Positions 1-6,775 of a stretch of DNA of 11,682 bases are shown in pieces. The translations under genes and the position numbers were made by a program. Source of the stretch: CAYZAW01 sp964476505. Lineage in GTDB: Bacteria > Bacillota > Clostridia > Christensenellales > CAG-138. Within the stretch, counting starts at the first letter, position 1, and each line of letters starts with the position of its first letter. The notes below the pieces were generated by a model. It was given only the letters and a program-made list of their open reading frames with translations, did no database searches and had not been told where the DNA came from. The stretch is taken from the NCBI GenBank assembly GCA_964476505.1, contig CAYZAW010000057.1, positions 1-11,682 on the forward strand. The letters run 5' to 3'.

Positions 1-628
1 GCATGTTTCCTTCGGCATGGTCAGCATGGAAGACGGCACGCTTTCCACCCGCAAGGGCAAGGTGATCTTTTTAGAGGAAGTGTTGAAGGCCGCCGTGGAA
101 AAGACCCGGGCGGTCATGGAAGAAAAAAGCCCCGACCTTGCAGACAAGGATACGGTATCCCGGCAGGTTGGCGTTGGCGCGGTGGTTTGGAACGCGCTGT
201 ACAACAGCCGCATCAAGGACGTGGTGTTCAGTTGGGACAAGGCGCTCAACTTTGAGGGCGAAACCGGCCCCTATGTGCAGTACACCCACGCCCGCTGCTG
301 CTCCGTGATGGCAAAGGCCAACTTTACCGCTATGGACGCTTCCGCCGATTACAGCCTACTCTCAGATGACGACTCCATGGGCGTTGTGCGCGCCATTGCC
401 GCGTTCCCCGGCGCTGTGCATGCCGCCATGGAAAACAATGAGCCGTACTTGGTATCCCGCGCGGTATCGGCAATTTGCCAGAGCTACAACAAGTTCTATT
501 ACGGCCAGCGCATCACCGGCGTGGACGAGGCGCTCATGAAAGCACGCCTCTCCCTTACCGCCGCCGCCGCACAGGTCATCAAGACCGGCCTGTACCTTGT
601 GGGGCTTGAAGCGCCAAACAGAATGTAA
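1..628 (+). CDS. argS: Arginyl-tRNA synthetase, C-terminal part (5' truncated by window edge)
   Basis: Class I aminoacyl-tRNA synthetase that charges tRNA-Arg in the cytoplasm. The reading frame is open from base 2 (the first full codon encodes His), so the gene starts outside the window. The first visible residues contain the KMSKS-loop equivalent, LSTRKGK, preceded by a Met-Glu-Asp-Gly-Thr stretch. This is typical of the ArgS variant where the KMSKS signature reads (M/L)STRKG. The rest is the all-helical DALR-type anticodon-binding domain, with the family segment NFEGETGPYVQYTHAR and the usual C-terminal ending GLEAPNRM. About 209 residues are present, roughly the last third of a normal ArgS of 550-590 residues. 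Translation ends with TAA at 626-628, 24 bases before repeat copy A. No frameshift is seen. Identification rests on recognised motifs and is secure. Confidence 0.93.
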   Translation, partial: HVSFGMVSMEDGTLSTRKGKVIFLEEVLKAAVEKTRAVMEEKSPDLADKDTVSRQVGVGAVVWNALYNSRIKDVVFSWDKALNFEGETGPYVQYTHARCCSVMAKANFTAMDASADYSLLSDDDSMGVVRAIAAFPGAVHAAMENNEPYLVSRAVSAICQSYNKFYYGQRITGVDEALMKARLSLTAAAAQVIKTGLYLVGLEAPNRM

Positions 629-652
629 TATAATGATGCGGCAATAAATATA

Positions 653-819
653 TTGCCTCCGGCGGGTTAAACCCTTTTGTAAAAGGGTTTAACAATCCTA
701 AAACTTTAAGATTAAGGTATTTTAGTGTATTCAATCTCCCCGCCGGGATATTTCCCGGCGATAAACGGGATTTTCAAGGGATGAAATCCCTTGAACGGGG
801 TTTGGGGCAGCGCCCCAAA
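653..819 (+). repeat. Structured intergenic repeat, copy A (four hairpins)
   Basis: Fills most of the argS-serS gap. It starts with TTGCCTCCGGCGG and holds four stems. Hairpin 1 has arms 666-678 and 681-693 (13 bp, 2-base loop). An AT-rich middle follows at about 694-735. Hairpin 2 has arms 741-748 and 753-760 (8 bp). Hairpin 3 has arms 773-782 and 786-795 (10 bp). Hairpin 4 has arms 801-808 and 812-819 (8 bp, GC-rich). The same element occurs inverted at 8361-8588, and its first part recurs at 10682-10735. Stem sequences differ between copies but stay complementary, so the structure seems to be what is kept. It could act as a bidirectional transcription barrier after argS or be a miniature mobile element; neither is shown. 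No T-box (the GGGTGG...ACCGCG signature) is visible ahead of serS. Confidence 0.85.
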
Positions 820-846
820 TGCAATCCAAGCACATAGGAGGAAACG

Positions 847-2127
847 ATGTTAGACGTAAAACGCATCCGGCAGAACCCGGAAGAGCTGGTAGAGGCTATG
901 AAAAACCGCCGCAACAAGGGCGCGGACGTGACTGCATTCTTAGAGGATGACGCAAAGCGCCGTGCGCTTTTGGTAGAAGCGGAGGCATTGAAGGCACGCC
1001 GCAACACCGTTTCCGCCGAGATCCCCAACATGAAAAAACGCGGGGAAGACCCTTCTGCACTGATGGCGGAAATGAAAGAGGCCGGAGCGAAGATCAAGGA
1101 GCTGGACGCTGCGGTTGCCGAGCTGGACGCGAAGCTGGACGAGTTTTTGATGAAGATCCCCAACATCCCGCATAGTAGCGTGCCTATCGGCGCGGACGAT
1201 ACAGAGAACGAGGAGATCCGCCGCTGGGGCGAGCCTACCAAGTTCGATTTTGAGCCCAAAGCCCATTGGGACTTGGGTGCGGACTTGGATATCCTAGATG
1301 CCGCCACCGCCGCAAAGGTCACCGGCGCGCGCTTTACCTTCTACCGGGGCTTGGGCGCACGGTTAGAGCGCAGCATCGTCAATTTTTATTTGGATACGCA
1401 TACCTGCGAGAGCGGGTATACCGAGATATTCCCGCCCTACATGGTAAACCGCGCCAGCATGACCGGTACCGGCCAGCTGCCCAAGTTCGAGGAGGATGCT
1501 TTCCGGGTTGCCGATACGGATTACTTTTTGATCCCCACGGCAGAGGTGCCCGTTACCAACATGTTCCGGGATCAGATCCTCGAAGGGGAGAACCTGCCCT
1601 ATAAATTCTGCGCCTATTCCGCCTGCTTCCGTGCAGAAGCGGGAAGCGCGGGGCGCGATACCCGCGGGCTCATCCGCCAGCATCAGTTCAACAAGGTGGA
1701 GCTGGTAAAGTTTGCGAATCCCGACAACAGCTATGAGGAGCTGGAAAGCTTGACCAACGATGCGGAAAAGGTGCTGCAAAAGCTGGGGCTTCCCTACCGT
1801 GTAGTTTGCCTTTCCACGGGAGACTTGGGCTTTTCTTCGGCAAAAACCTACGATATCGAGGTTTGGATGCCCAGCTATAACCGCTATGTGGAAATTTCCT
1901 CCTGCTCCAACTTCGAGGATTTCCAAGCCCGCCGCGCAGGCATCCGCTTCCGCCGCGAAAAGGGCGCAAAGCCCGAGCTGGTGCATACGTTAAACGGCTC
2001 CGGCGTTGCCATCGGCCGCACCGTTGCCGCCATTCTGGAGAACTGCCAGCAGGCAGACGGCTCCATCAAAATACCGAAGGTGCTGGTTCCCTACATGGGT
2101 GCCAATGTGATCACGCGTAAATCGTAA
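847..2127 (+). CDS. serS: Seryl-tRNA synthetase
   Basis: Class II synthetase that activates serine and charges tRNA-Ser (and tRNA-Sec where present). At 426 residues it has the normal family length. Residues about 1-105 form the N-terminal tRNA-binding domain, whose charged Lys/Glu/Ala-rich stretch (about 30-105) is the long antiparallel coiled coil. The catalytic domain shows the serine-pocket TAEVPVT motif, motif 2 from F261 with R262 and E264 and the following AGSAGRDTRGLIRQHQF, and motif 3 at about 383-391 (NGSGVAIGR, arginine 391). The C-terminus has the usual KIPKVLVPYMG. The ATG at 847 follows a strong AGGAGG Shine-Dalgarno at 837-842. The gene is flanked by repeat copy A upstream and a Rho-independent terminator downstream, so it is probably transcribed alone. 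No clear -35/-10 pair stands out; the AT-rich centre of the repeat is a possible but weak place for one. Confidence 0.97.
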   Translation: MLDVKRIRQNPEELVEAMKNRRNKGADVTAFLEDDAKRRALLVEAEALKARRNTVSAEIPNMKKRGEDPSALMAEMKEAGAKIKELDAAVAELDAKLDEFLMKIPNIPHSSVPIGADDTENEEIRRWGEPTKFDFEPKAHWDLGADLDILDAATAAKVTGARFTFYRGLGARLERSIVNFYLDTHTCESGYTEIFPPYMVNRASMTGTGQLPKFEEDAFRVADTDYFLIPTAEVPVTNMFRDQILEGENLPYKFCAYSACFRAEAGSAGRDTRGLIRQHQFNKVELVKFANPDNSYEELESLTNDAEKVLQKLGLPYRVVCLSTGDLGFSSAKTYDIEVWMPSYNRYVEISSCSNFEDFQARRAGIRFRREKGAKPELVHTLNGSGVAIGRTVAAILENCQQADGSIKIPKVLVPYMGANVITRKS

Positions 2128-2148
2128 TCCTCATTCTACGGATATAAA

Positions 2149-2178
2149 GGGGAGACGGTTTTCCGTCTTCCCTTTTTT
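2149..2178 (+). terminator. Rho-independent terminator after serS
   Basis: A 10-bp stem (2149-2158 with 2163-2172, including one G:U pair) with a TTTT loop is followed by six T residues. It lies 21 bases after the serS stop codon. Confidence 0.88.
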
Positions 2179-2238
2179 ATCGGTTCGCGTGTCGCTTAAC
2201 GCACCCTGCAACATCCAATGATTTTACTGGAGACTGTT

Positions 2239-3624
2239 ATGTTTACAAAAAACAATGCCCTCGTCCGTGCCTACGGACTGGACGATAAACCATTCTATCA
2301 AAAAACCTTCCGGTTGTTTTTGCCCATGTTTTTACAGGAGCTGACCTATACGGCGCTGTACATGGCAGACAACGTGATGATCGGCTCGTTAGGCGACATC
2401 AGCATTGCAGGCGTTGCCGCCGCCAACCAGCTGACGTTCCTTTTGGACATTTGCCTGTTTGGGGTAATGAACGGCGGTACGGTGTTCGGCTCCCAATACT
2501 GGGGCAAGCGGGATATCCCGGGCGTGCGCCGCACGCAGGGCATTTCCCTGCTGTTCGGCATTTCCATGGGGCTGCTGTTTACGCTGGTGGCGGGCTTATG
2601 CCCCGCCATGCTGGTGGATATCTTTTCCGACGATCCGCAGGTGATCGCCGTTGGCGCAGGGTACCTTGCACTTGTTGCGCTGGGCTTTGTGCCCCGCAGC
2701 ATCGGCAACGCCTACGGCGCAACGCTCAAGGCCACCAACAACGCAGCGCTGCCCATGGCGACCTCGCTGTTCTCGCTGGTGATCAATATCTTTTTGAACT
2801 GGTGCCTGATCTTCGGCAAGCTGGGCTTCCCGGCGCTTGGCGCAAACGGCGCGGCCATTGCAACGCTGGTTTCCAATCTCTTAGGCGTAGCGCTGCTTTT
2901 GACCGTTACCTACGCGAAAAAGCTGCCCGCCGCCTCCAAGCTGCATGAGCTGCTGTCCGCCAAGGCGAAGGATATCGCGGCGTACCTGAAGGTATCGCTT
3001 CCCATATTCGCGTCGGACTTGGTGTGGGCGCTTGGCATCAATGCCTATAATTTCCTGTACGGTAAAATGGGTACGGACGCCTTTGCCGCCGTTGCCATTT
3101 ATTCCACGGTGGATAAGCTGGCCTTCGTGTCCATGATGGCGCTGGGCTTAGCAAGCGGCGTGGTGATGGGCAATACCATCGGCGAGGGAAAGCGGGCGCT
3201 TGCCCAGCCCTACGCCAAGCGGTACTTATTCATCATCGGCACATTCGGCGTGACCGCCGGGCTTCTGGTATTCTTCTTTGGCCCGTCCCTGGTAAGCCTG
3301 TACCGGGTATCCCCGGGGGTGGCGGAGCTGGCGCGGAACATGATTCGCATGCTGGCCTTCGGCATTACGCTATTTGCGCTGAATCACTGCCTCATCGTAG
3401 GAATTCTCAGGGCGGGGGGCGACACCAAGGTGGCGCTTATGCTGGACACCATGCCCATGTGGCTCATCGGTATCCCGCTGGTGTGGCTGGTGGGCGTAAA
3501 GCTGGGGTATCCGCTGTATATCGCCTACACCTGCACCTTCGCGGCGGACATCGTGCGCGTGATACTGGGCATGCGCCGGGTGCTTGGCGGGCGCTGGATC
3601 AACGACCTAACGGTGCGCTCTTGA
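2239..3624 (+). CDS. MATE-family multidrug/cation efflux transporter
   Basis: Integral membrane protein of the MATE (multi antimicrobial extrusion) family. Members export drugs or metabolites using a Na+ or H+ gradient. The chosen start gives 461 residues, close to the family's usual 440-470. About twelve hydrophobic segments are spread evenly along it, as expected for two six-helix bundles. The N-terminal stretch (FLPMFLQELTYTALYMADNV, then MIGSLG and SIAGVAAAN) is the MATE hallmark, with the matching internal half starting near FASDLVWALGINAYNF. An upstream in-frame ATG at 2218 has no ribosome-binding site, while the ATG at 2239 has GGAG at 2229-2232 with 6-base spacing, so 2239 is preferred. 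It is a single gene between the serS terminator and the SRP RNA promoter. The substrate cannot be told from the sequence. Confidence 0.93.
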   Translation: MFTKNNALVRAYGLDDKPFYQKTFRLFLPMFLQELTYTALYMADNVMIGSLGDISIAGVAAANQLTFLLDICLFGVMNGGTVFGSQYWGKRDIPGVRRTQGISLLFGISMGLLFTLVAGLCPAMLVDIFSDDPQVIAVGAGYLALVALGFVPRSIGNAYGATLKATNNAALPMATSLFSLVINIFLNWCLIFGKLGFPALGANGAAIATLVSNLLGVALLLTVTYAKKLPAASKLHELLSAKAKDIAAYLKVSLPIFASDLVWALGINAYNFLYGKMGTDAFAAVAIYSTVDKLAFVSMMALGLASGVVMGNTIGEGKRALAQPYAKRYLFIIGTFGVTAGLLVFFFGPSLVSLYRVSPGVAELARNMIRMLAFGITLFALNHCLIVGILRAGGDTKVALMLDTMPMWLIGIPLVWLVGVKLGYPLYIAYTCTFAADIVRVILGMRRVLGGRWINDLTVRS

Positions 3625-3650
3625 AACCCGGATCGCCTTTATGCTACAAT
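3621..3650 (+). promoter_or_regulatory. Promoter of the SRP RNA gene
   Basis: TTGAAA (3621-3626) and an extended -10, TGCTACAAT (3642-3650), are separated by 18 bases. The -35 box overlaps the TGA stop of the MATE gene (3622-3624). The predicted start of transcription, about 3657, matches the first base that can pair with the RNA's 3' end. Confidence 0.8.
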
Positions 3651-3656
3651 AGCGGC

Positions 3657-3932
3657 ATACCGCGCTAAGCGGGGAGATAGCGGTGCCCTGTACCTGCAAT
3701 CCGCTACAGCAGGGCTGAACTCCCTTTTTGCGGCGGCAGCCTGTGAAGTACGGTACCGGTAAGGAGTGTTGAAGGCCGGGTCCCGCGCAATCGGCGGCTG
3801 TGAACCATGTCAGGGCCGGAAGGCAGCAGCATTAAGCGGCAGAGCCGATGTGCCGCGGGGATGCCTGACCCGAGCTACCTGCCGGGGTGCCTTTTGGAGG
3901 CTGACGTCAAGAAAAGGGTGCGCGGTATAACA
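3657..3932 (+). ncRNA. ffs: Signal recognition particle RNA, large bacterial (Alu-containing) type
   Basis: RNA core of the signal recognition particle, which binds Ffh and targets nascent membrane and secreted proteins to FtsY and SecYEG. The Alu domain is near the 5' end (GCGGGGAGATAGCGGTGCCC, then the ATCCGCTA and AGCAGGGCTGAACTCCC elements), as in the B. subtilis scRNA. The universal domain IV hairpin, ATGTCAGGGCCGGAAGG followed by CAGCAGC, contains the GGAA tetraloop and the Ffh-binding asymmetric loop. The distal strand carries GTGCCGCGGGGATGCCTGA and CCGAGCTA. The ends are fixed by perfect pairing of ATACCGCGC at 3657-3665 with GCGCGGTAT at 3920-3928. The size of about 272-276 nt equals the usual large form. 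The RNA has its own promoter and terminator. Identification is from recognised sequence; only the exact 3' end is uncertain. Confidence 0.95.
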
Positions 3933-3936
3933 AAAG

Positions 3937-3959
3937 AAGTGACTGCGGTCACTTTTTTT
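3937..3959 (+). terminator. Rho-independent terminator of the SRP RNA gene
   Basis: A 7-bp stem (AAGTGAC at 3937-3943 with GTCACTT at 3948-3954), a TGCG loop and a run of T residues to 3959. It begins within ten bases of the SRP RNA 3' pairing arm. Confidence 0.9.
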
Positions 3960-4220
3960 GATGCATGCAAAACCGGCAAACCCGCTTCGCCCTCGGCGGT
4001 ATCCCAGGGGTGCGGGGCCGCAGTCCTGCCAGCTTGTTCCGGTTTCGGCGGCATGTACGCCGAAACGGAGAAAACCACAGGTTTTCATGCTTCTCGCGGT
4101 TCGCTGACCGCGCCAACGGCGCAAGCGAACCGTGTGAAATCTCGCGTTAGCGGCTATGCCGCTGACGCGAAATTCATAGAAACGCCCATTTTCCCCGGTT
4201 GTTCCTTTTTACAATGTGGG
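3960..4220. other. Non-coding, hairpin-rich intergenic stretch
   Basis: About 260 bases without a credible gene. Open frames crossing it run through the SRP RNA or its complement, have low-complexity translations and lack ribosome-binding sites. The stretch is packed with inverted repeats: arms 4042-4050 and 4058-4066 (9 bp); 4071-4076 and 4080-4085 (6 bp); a two-part stem 4097-4104 with 4125-4132, enclosing 4110-4114 with 4118-4122; and a 13-bp stem 4142-4154 with 4158-4170 (one G:U pair). A looser AAACCGG/CCGGTTT pair (3970-3976, 4039-4045) encloses the left part. No similarity to repeat copies A-C is evident. Confidence 0.7.
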
Positions 4221-4227
4221 TTACAAT
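4199..4227 (+). promoter_or_regulatory. Candidate promoter for the surface-protein gene group
   Basis: TTGTTC (4199-4204) and TACAAT (4222-4227) with a 17-base spacer. A second TACAAT lies at 4210-4215 without a good -35. The start of transcription would fall about 4234 for the first and 4222 for the second. The first would leave almost no leader before the 4236 ATG, which favours either the upstream -10 or initiation at the in-frame ATG 4245. The assignment is weak. Confidence 0.4.
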
Positions 4228-4235
4228 GAAGGGTA

Positions 4236-5123
4236 ATGAAAGCGATGCCTTGGAATAAGGAAAGCGGCAGGCGAAAAAAGCGCCGCATCCTACACAATCA
4301 GGAGCTGCATAAAAAGAGCGCCATACCCGAGCGCCTGCGAACGGTTATATTGATCGCCGCGGGGCTGGTGATACTGGTGCTTTTGGTGTTGCTGCTTCGC
4401 CCGCAGTCGCAGCTGTTGAGCAGCCCGGAGATCAATATGCTTCGCCGCCGGGGCGTGATACGCATTGGCGTTACCGAAAATGTGCCGGGGCTGGGCAACG
4501 AGGGCGCAGGCTTGGAGATCGACCTTGCCCGGGCGCTGACTTCTATGATCTTTTCAAAGGAGGACGCGGAATCCGCGCTGCTTCTGGTGCCGGTCACAAA
4601 AAACACTGCCATGCCCAAGCTGAACGACAGCGATGTTGACCTGCTGTTATGCCAGCGGCCTGTTACCACCAGCGAAAGTTATGCCTGCTCTGCCCCCTAT
4701 TATCAAGACCCCATTCGATTGCTTTGCCTGTCGGAGCACAGCCACATGGCGCTTTCCGGCGCAAAGATCGCCGTATTGCAGGGAAGCCCGGTGATCGCTG
4801 TACTTTCCGCGCGTTTTTCCGAGGACTCGCTGCCGCCGGAGCTGATCACCTACGCCTCCTATCCGGATATGCTGGAAGCCTTAGAAAGGCAGGATGTGAG
4901 CTTTGCCGCCATGCCGCAGACCATTACCGTGCGGTATTCGGCGGGGTATGTGTTCCATCAGGAGCCGGTGGGCAGCCTGCCGTACGTGGCGGTTTGCAGC
5001 TCGGACTCTCCCGCGCTCATCGAGCTGTTTGACCATATGGTATCCGAGTATCGGGAAACCGGAGACATGCAGACGCTGCTTTTAAACAACGGCTTACAGG
5101 CGGACACGTCCGCACAGCCATAA
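4236..5123 (+). CDS. Membrane-anchored solute-binding (SBP family 3-like) protein
   Basis: Resembles the periplasmic binding protein type 2 fold of amino-acid ABC transporters (SBP_bac_3), here tied to the membrane. Residues 1-35 are strongly basic (many Lys/Arg), 36-54 form one transmembrane segment with no signal-peptidase or lipobox site, and the rest should be outside the cell. The binding domain starts near residue 73 with RGVIRIGVTENVPGLGNE and GLEIDLARAL, the family's opening strand and helix. Later come VDLLLCQRPVTTSES and APYYQDPIRL, matching the usual T-x-E-R...PYY segment, and the second-lobe AKIAVLQGSP. The 295 residues are complete for this domain. No ABC permease or ATPase is adjacent, so transport is not implied; a sensory or scavenging role is possible. 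The start may be ATG 4236 or 4245; AAGGG at 4229-4233 is too close to the former and slightly far from the latter. The next gene follows after 12 bases. Confidence 0.75.
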   Translation: MKAMPWNKESGRRKKRRILHNQELHKKSAIPERLRTVILIAAGLVILVLLVLLLRPQSQLLSSPEINMLRRRGVIRIGVTENVPGLGNEGAGLEIDLARALTSMIFSKEDAESALLLVPVTKNTAMPKLNDSDVDLLLCQRPVTTSESYACSAPYYQDPIRLLCLSEHSHMALSGAKIAVLQGSPVIAVLSARFSEDSLPPELITYASYPDMLEALERQDVSFAAMPQTITVRYSAGYVFHQEPVGSLPYVAVCSSDSPALIELFDHMVSEYRETGDMQTLLLNNGLQADTSAQP

Positions 5124-5135
5124 GAGGCCCACAGT

Positions 5136-6719
5136 ATGAAACGGTTTTTAACAAAGCCCAGACGCAAGCGCAATTATGAGGAAGGCCATGTGCTGCGAAA
5201 CATCCTTCTGGCGGTGTTCACGGCAATATTTGCGGTGATCGCCGGACTGTTTATAACGGGCGTACTCCCACAATCGCCTTCACCCGCTGCGACCCCCGCG
5301 CCTGCGCCGTTGCAGACATCTACGCAAACGCCTTTAGAAACGCCCGCACCGCTGCCGCTTCGCGAACCCGCCCACGGCACCCGCTATGATGTTTCCATTA
5401 CGCACGATTCCGAAAGCCGCAGCCTGCGCTGCTATTTTAAGCTGTATTATGTGAACGACACCGGGGATACCCTGTACGACCTGTGCCTGCGGCTGTTCCC
5501 CAACACCGCGCGGAGCGGGGAGGAGGCCGCCTACGGCAGCCTTACCGTGGATACCGCCGCGCTGGACGGGCAGATCGCCTATTTTACAACGGAGGCAAAC
5601 GGGGAATACCTGCGCGTGCCGTTTGTACGGGAGCTGCTGCCGGGCGAGTATACACAGCTGTATTTGTCTTACACGATGCAGATCCCCTTCCGGGAAGCCT
5701 CCTTCGGCTGGACGGAGACCGCCTATCACCTGACCGGCGTGATCCCAACGGTTTGCGGCTATCAAAACGGTACATGGGAGACCCCCGCATACCCGGGCTT
5801 TGGCGAACCGCGCCTGTCTGCCTTTGCGGAGTACCGGGTCACAGTGGAAACGGCCTCCCGGTATACGGTGATCGCCCCTGTTGCGCCGAACGCCCGGCGG
5901 GAAACCCCGGACGGAACCCTGATTCAAAGCTATACGCTCCGGCAAGCCCGGGGCTTTGCCGCAGTGATCGGCAGCGGTTATGTGACCGCCGAGGATACAA
6001 CGGGCACGCCCGCTGTTACCGCCTATGCAAATACCCACGCCGCCGCAGATGCGTTGGCGGCGGAAGCACGCGCCATGCTATCGTTCTATACGGAGCGCTT
6101 CGGCGCATATCCCTATGACAGCATCACCCTCGTCTGCGTTACCCTGGGCGACCGGGGAACCGTGTCCCTTCCCGGGCTTGTTCTGGTATCGGACGCGCTT
6201 GTGTCCTCCAGCCGCATGCCGCTGCTGCGCGAGAGCCTTTCCCGCGCCGCCGCCGCCCAATGGTTCCACGCGGGTGTGGGAACGAACGATACCGCCGCCC
6301 CGTGGCTGGCGCATTCCCTCTCCGCTTACGCCGGGTATACCTATTTGCAGTCCATCGGCGCAGCATCGGAGCCGGAGCCTGCCACACCCGTCAGCGATAT
6401 CAACGGCAGTATTTTAGACTTCCCAGATTCCGCTGCGTATACCGCCTCCCTAACGGACGGCGGCATATGGCTGCTGCACACCCTCCGGGAAAAGGTGGGG
6501 GACACGGCGTTCTTTACCGCGTTGCAAACATACGCGCAGAGCTGCCGGTTCCTGCCTGCCGATGCAGACGCGCTGACTGCTGCATTTTTAGAAGCCGCCG
6601 GGCAGGATATTACGCCATGGCTTACCGCCGCTCTAAAAGCGCCCGCGCCCGCCCCGGATGCAGCCATCGAAAGTGCTGACGAACCCGCCCTCGCGCCTAT
6701 GGAGCCGCTGGACGAGTAA
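5136..6719 (+). CDS. Membrane-anchored M1-metallopeptidase-like protein, catalytically degenerate
   Basis: Intact 527-residue reading frame with a basic N-terminus, one transmembrane segment (about 20-43), a Pro/Thr/Ala-rich stalk (about 45-78), an M1-type body and a Pro/acidic tail after about 505. It aligns by eye over its length with the next gene (also 527 residues). Shared segments include YVN-TGDTLYDLCLRLFPN, PFRE-SFG, GVIPTVCGYQNG, ARGFAAVIGSGY and AAPWL. Where the neighbour has HEAAH it has R370-A371-A372-A373-A374. The third zinc ligand Glu is His393, the exopeptidase GxMEx Glu is Ser344, and the catalytic Tyr is Thr440. It should therefore neither bind zinc in the M1 manner nor cleave peptides. 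A binding, scaffold or regulatory role is inferred, not shown. AAGAGG overlapping the previous stop codon (5122-5127) supports ATG 5136 and coupled translation with the binding protein upstream. Confidence 0.8.
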   Translation: MKRFLTKPRRKRNYEEGHVLRNILLAVFTAIFAVIAGLFITGVLPQSPSPAATPAPAPLQTSTQTPLETPAPLPLREPAHGTRYDVSITHDSESRSLRCYFKLYYVNDTGDTLYDLCLRLFPNTARSGEEAAYGSLTVDTAALDGQIAYFTTEANGEYLRVPFVRELLPGEYTQLYLSYTMQIPFREASFGWTETAYHLTGVIPTVCGYQNGTWETPAYPGFGEPRLSAFAEYRVTVETASRYTVIAPVAPNARRETPDGTLIQSYTLRQARGFAAVIGSGYVTAEDTTGTPAVTAYANTHAAADALAAEARAMLSFYTERFGAYPYDSITLVCVTLGDRGTVSLPGLVLVSDALVSSSRMPLLRESLSRAAAAQWFHAGVGTNDTAAPWLAHSLSAYAGYTYLQSIGAASEPEPATPVSDINGSILDFPDSAAYTASLTDGGIWLLHTLREKVGDTAFFTALQTYAQSCRFLPADADALTAAFLEAAGQDITPWLTAALKAPAPAPDAAIESADEPALAPMEPLDE

Positions 6720-6775
6720 CGCCCTTGCTTGCGGGCAATAGCCGGTTCCTCGTTACTGTTTAGAATTGAGGTATT

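Noticed and set aside
629..846. T-box riboswitch ahead of serS.
   Set aside because: The conserved GGGTGG...ACCGCG antiterminator sequence is absent; the space is occupied by repeat copy A.
774..1322. 182-residue open frame on the minus strand opposite serS.
   Set aside because: It is the complement of a clearly coding seryl-tRNA synthetase; it is Ser/Ala-rich and shows no recognisable domain.
3657..3932. First look suggested a GC-rich riboswitch (cobalamin-like) between the MATE gene and the next gene.
   Set aside because: The domain IV motif GTCAGGGCCGGAAGG, the Alu-domain sequence, the end pairing and the size all fit the SRP RNA, and a terminator closes it.
3807..4229. 140-residue open frame across the SRP RNA 3' part and the hairpin region, and opposite-strand frames at 3810-4124.
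   Set aside because: It overlaps the SRP RNA and its terminator, has no ribosome-binding site, and its composition is unlike the neighbouring proteins.
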